DNA of 64,000 nucleotides, taken from positions 1-64,000 of the forward strand of contig CAVWBD010000003.1 in the NCBI GenBank assembly GCA_963753105.1, given 5' to 3'. The notes beneath the pieces were generated by a model, which saw nothing but the letters and a program-made list of their open reading frames with translations, was not told where the DNA came from and searched no databases. The stretch is from SZUA-36 sp963753105. Lineage in GTDB: Bacteria > Pseudomonadota > Gammaproteobacteria > Xanthomonadales > SZUA-36. Within the stretch, counting starts at the first letter, position 1. Each line of letters begins with the position of its first letter. Made by a program: the position numbers and the translations under genes. This document shows, piece after piece, positions 62,541 to 64,000 of the stretch.

Positions 62541-62648
62541 TGGTCGGGGTGGCGAGATTTACTCCGGACATCCTGTCCTCCGCCCTTCGGGCCGTCTTCG
62601 CTGCGCTCGACGTTCAAAATTGTTCCTGACAATTTTGTGAACCACGGG
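62541..62648 (-). pseudogene. tRNA-Pro(CGG) T-arm split by a family A element (copy A6)
   Basis: Minus strand: CCCGTGGTTCA (62648-62638, the 5' side of the T-arm), then a 77-base element (62637-62561) starting with a hairpin AAAATTGT around CAGGA and continuing GAGCGCAGCGAAGACGGCC, AAGGGCGGAGGACAGG and ATGTCCGGAGT. It then reads AAATCTCGCCACCCCGACCA (62560-62541), the exact 3' end of the intact tRNA-Pro at 62728. A terminator-like hairpin follows at 62500-62534, mirroring that after the intact tRNA. Confidence 0.85.
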
Positions 62649-62680
62649 TGAATTCAACTCTGGCCCTCCCAACTGACATA

Positions 62681-62719
62681 AAAAAAGCCGCTTCAGCAAA
62701 AAGTGAAAGCGGCTTTTTT
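62681..62719 (-). terminator. Terminator hairpin after tRNA-Pro
   Basis: AAAAAAGCCGCTT and AAAGCGGCTTTTTT form a stem of about ten pairs around a 10-base loop, with T-tract on the minus strand. A degenerate second copy of the same hairpin (AAAAGCC..GGCTTTT) lies at 62500-62534 beyond copy A6. Confidence 0.75.
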
Positions 62720-62727
62720 AAATCAAT

Positions 62728-62804
62728 TGGTCGGGGTGGCGAGATTTGAACTCACGACCCCTACGTCCCGAACGTAGTGCTCTACCAGGCTGAGCTACAC
62801 CCCG
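62728..62804 (-). tRNA. tRNA-Pro (anticodon CGG)
   Basis: A 77-base cloverleaf on the minus strand: CGGGGTGTAGCTCAGCC, anticodon loop TTCGGGA, T-arm GTGAGTTCAAATCTCGC, acceptor CACCCCG with encoded A-CCA. It is an isolated tRNA followed by a terminator and the interrupted copy A6. Confidence 0.95.
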
Positions 62805-63085
62805 ACTAAGGCGCGTATTCTACCCAAGCGGGCTGAGCATTGAAAGAAGCGTATATGACGTCGGTCAAGCTGGACGGGAATAAATCATTCTCCGGGCCAC
62901 GGGATTTTGTCCGCGAACTGTTGAGGAATCTATTTCACGCCCCCATACTTGAACCTTGGACAGGCGTTTTGATATGCGGGCGGTCAGTCCGCAGCGGGAA
63001 CAGGTCATCACCGGCGAGTCGGCCGGTCAGCGCTTCAACCCGTTTTTCACGATGGCATATCATTTATCGAATCACGGAGGTTACC
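62805..63085. other. Promoter region of ppnN and tRNA-Pro
   Basis: A 281-base gap between divergent units. I see no gene, no repeat of families A-D, and no clear operator. The end carries the strong GGAGG (63077-63081) used by ppnN. Confidence 0.5.
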
Positions 63086-64000
63086 TTGTCTGCTGAACCC
63101 ATTAGTGCCCGGATTTACCCGGCTGGAATTTTAACCACGCTGAGCCGTCTCGAGGTCCAGCGATTACGCGATGCCAGTCGTGGAGAATTGGGTGAGTTAT
63201 TGCGCTGTTGTGCGCTGGCGGTGCTCAACAGTGGTACAGAAGAGGATGACGCGGAGGCATTACTGGCCCGTTACGCCGATTTCCAGATCGAGGTACAACA
63301 GGTCAACCGTGGTATCCGGCTGGACCTGAGCAACGCACCGGGAACTGCATTTGTTGACGGCGTGATGGTCCGGGGTATCCGTGAGTTGCTGTCTGCAGTG
63401 GTCCGTGACCTGGTGTATTTCGATACCGAGATCAGCGGAAGTGCGACCACCGACCTCGAAAGCCAGGAGGGTATCACCAACGCGGTATTCGAAATCCTGC
63501 GCAATGCCCATACGCTGAACCGGACACGCGAACCCGCGATGGTAGTGTTCTGGGGCGGTCACGCCATCAGGCGTCTGGAATATGACTATACGAAGAAAGT
63601 GGGGTATGAGACTGGTCTGCGCAAGCTGAATATATGCACCGGTTGCGGGCCGGGCGCCATGAAGGGTCCGATGAAGGGCGCGACGATCGCGCACGTCAAG
63701 CAACGTGTATCAAATGCCGCATATGTCGGTATTTCAGAGCCGGGTATCATCGCGGCGGAATCGCCAAACCCGATCGTCAACCAGCTTGTGATCATGCCGG
63801 ATATCGAGAAACGCCTGGAGGCGTTTGTGCGGTTGGGTCATGGTTTTGTCGTATTTCCGGGCGGTGTGGGCACCACCGAGGAGATACTGTTCCTGCTGGG
63901 GGTTCTGCTGAACCCGGCCAACGACGAACTGCCATTTCCCTTCGTGCTAACCGGTCCGGCGGACACCGCTGCCTATTTTGAGCAGATCGATGCATTCATC
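63086..64000 (+). CDS. ppnN: PpnN nucleotide 5'-monophosphate nucleosidase (3'-truncated by window end)
   Basis: PpnN (YgdH) splits purine and pyrimidine nucleoside monophosphates into base and ribose phosphate and is stimulated by (p)ppGpp. The first 305 residues are present, without a break to the window end. They show CCALAVLNSG, VVFWGGHAIRRLEY, LNICTGCGPGAMKGPMKGA (LOG-family phosphate loop), IIAAESPNPIVNQLVIMPD and GHGFVVFPGGVGTTEEIL (the PGGxGTxxE active site). No ATG is suitable; I choose the TTG at 63086, five bases after GGAGG, because it aligns with the family start. Confidence 0.9.
   Translation, partial: MSAEPISARIYPAGILTTLSRLEVQRLRDASRGELGELLRCCALAVLNSGTEEDDAEALLARYADFQIEVQQVNRGIRLDLSNAPGTAFVDGVMVRGIRELLSAVVRDLVYFDTEISGSATTDLESQEGITNAVFEILRNAHTLNRTREPAMVVFWGGHAIRRLEYDYTKKVGYETGLRKLNICTGCGPGAMKGPMKGATIAHVKQRVSNAAYVGISEPGIIAAESPNPIVNQLVIMPDIEKRLEAFVRLGHGFVVFPGGVGTTEEILFLLGVLLNPANDELPFPFVLTGPADTAAYFEQIDAFI

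Overview
The window looks like a draft or metagenome-derived stretch of a free-living or host-associated gammaproteobacterium. This rests on the gene order tig-clpP-clpX-lon-hupB-ppiD, on fabI, DksA, PpnN and YidD, on a DcaP-type porin, and on an acetate-responsive CrbS/CrbR two-component system. An Isp1/Isp2-type uptake [NiFe] hydrogenase under FNR-like sites suggests a facultatively anaerobic, sulfur-metabolising lineage (Chromatiales or a related group). That placement is inference only.

Layout. 1-10.4 kb is a polysaccharide/envelope locus: a WecG-type glycosyltransferase, a family-5 nucleotidyltransferase, gmd and fcl for GDP-L-fucose, an O-antigen ligase/polymerase, a PqqD-like protein with an HprK-like kinase, and a YdcF-like protein. 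It is studded with short palindromic repeats and carries a solitary higA and a DUF4160/DUF2442 pair. 10.4-15.4 kb holds a YeiH-type exporter, vapBC and a tRNA cluster (Ser, Arg, Pro, Arg, His, Lys, Leu) with several broken tRNA copies. 15.4-27 kb is the proteostasis block (tig, clpP, clpX, lon, hupB, tRNA-Val, tRNA-Asp, ppiD), then fabI and a dihydroorotase. 27.4-39.8 kb is the hydrogenase island: hypCBDFE and a His-rich nickel transporter on the minus strand, and divergently a protease, hydS, isp1, isp2, an unknown gene and hydL. 39.9-46.8 kb holds yidD, a Cys-poor dksA, sufE, cysS, pepQ, a DUF1232 gene and a ZIP-like protein. 46.9-59.5 kb is a short-chain carboxylate locus: porin, crbR, crbS, DUF4212, an acetate-type symporter, a cNMP-CBS-DUF294 protein, an exonuclease and a PrpE/Acs-like synthetase. 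The window ends with a phospholipase D lipoprotein, a secreted EEP-family enzyme, tRNA-Pro and the 5' part of ppnN.

Two features cut across the window. First, at least 20 single-base frameshifts interrupt otherwise well conserved genes, many in homopolymers, so sequence error is the likeliest cause; I give one span per gene and list the break points. Second, the gaps are packed with structured repeats: (A) a ~78-bp three-hairpin element interrupting tRNA gene copies, mostly exactly in the T-loop; (B) ~195-325-bp elements with imperfect terminal inverted repeats; (C) hairpins whose stems vary with compensation around a constant purine-rich loop; (D) short palindromes that also sit in frame inside two coding regions (fcl and the HprK-like gene). 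Family A is the best candidate for something undescribed.
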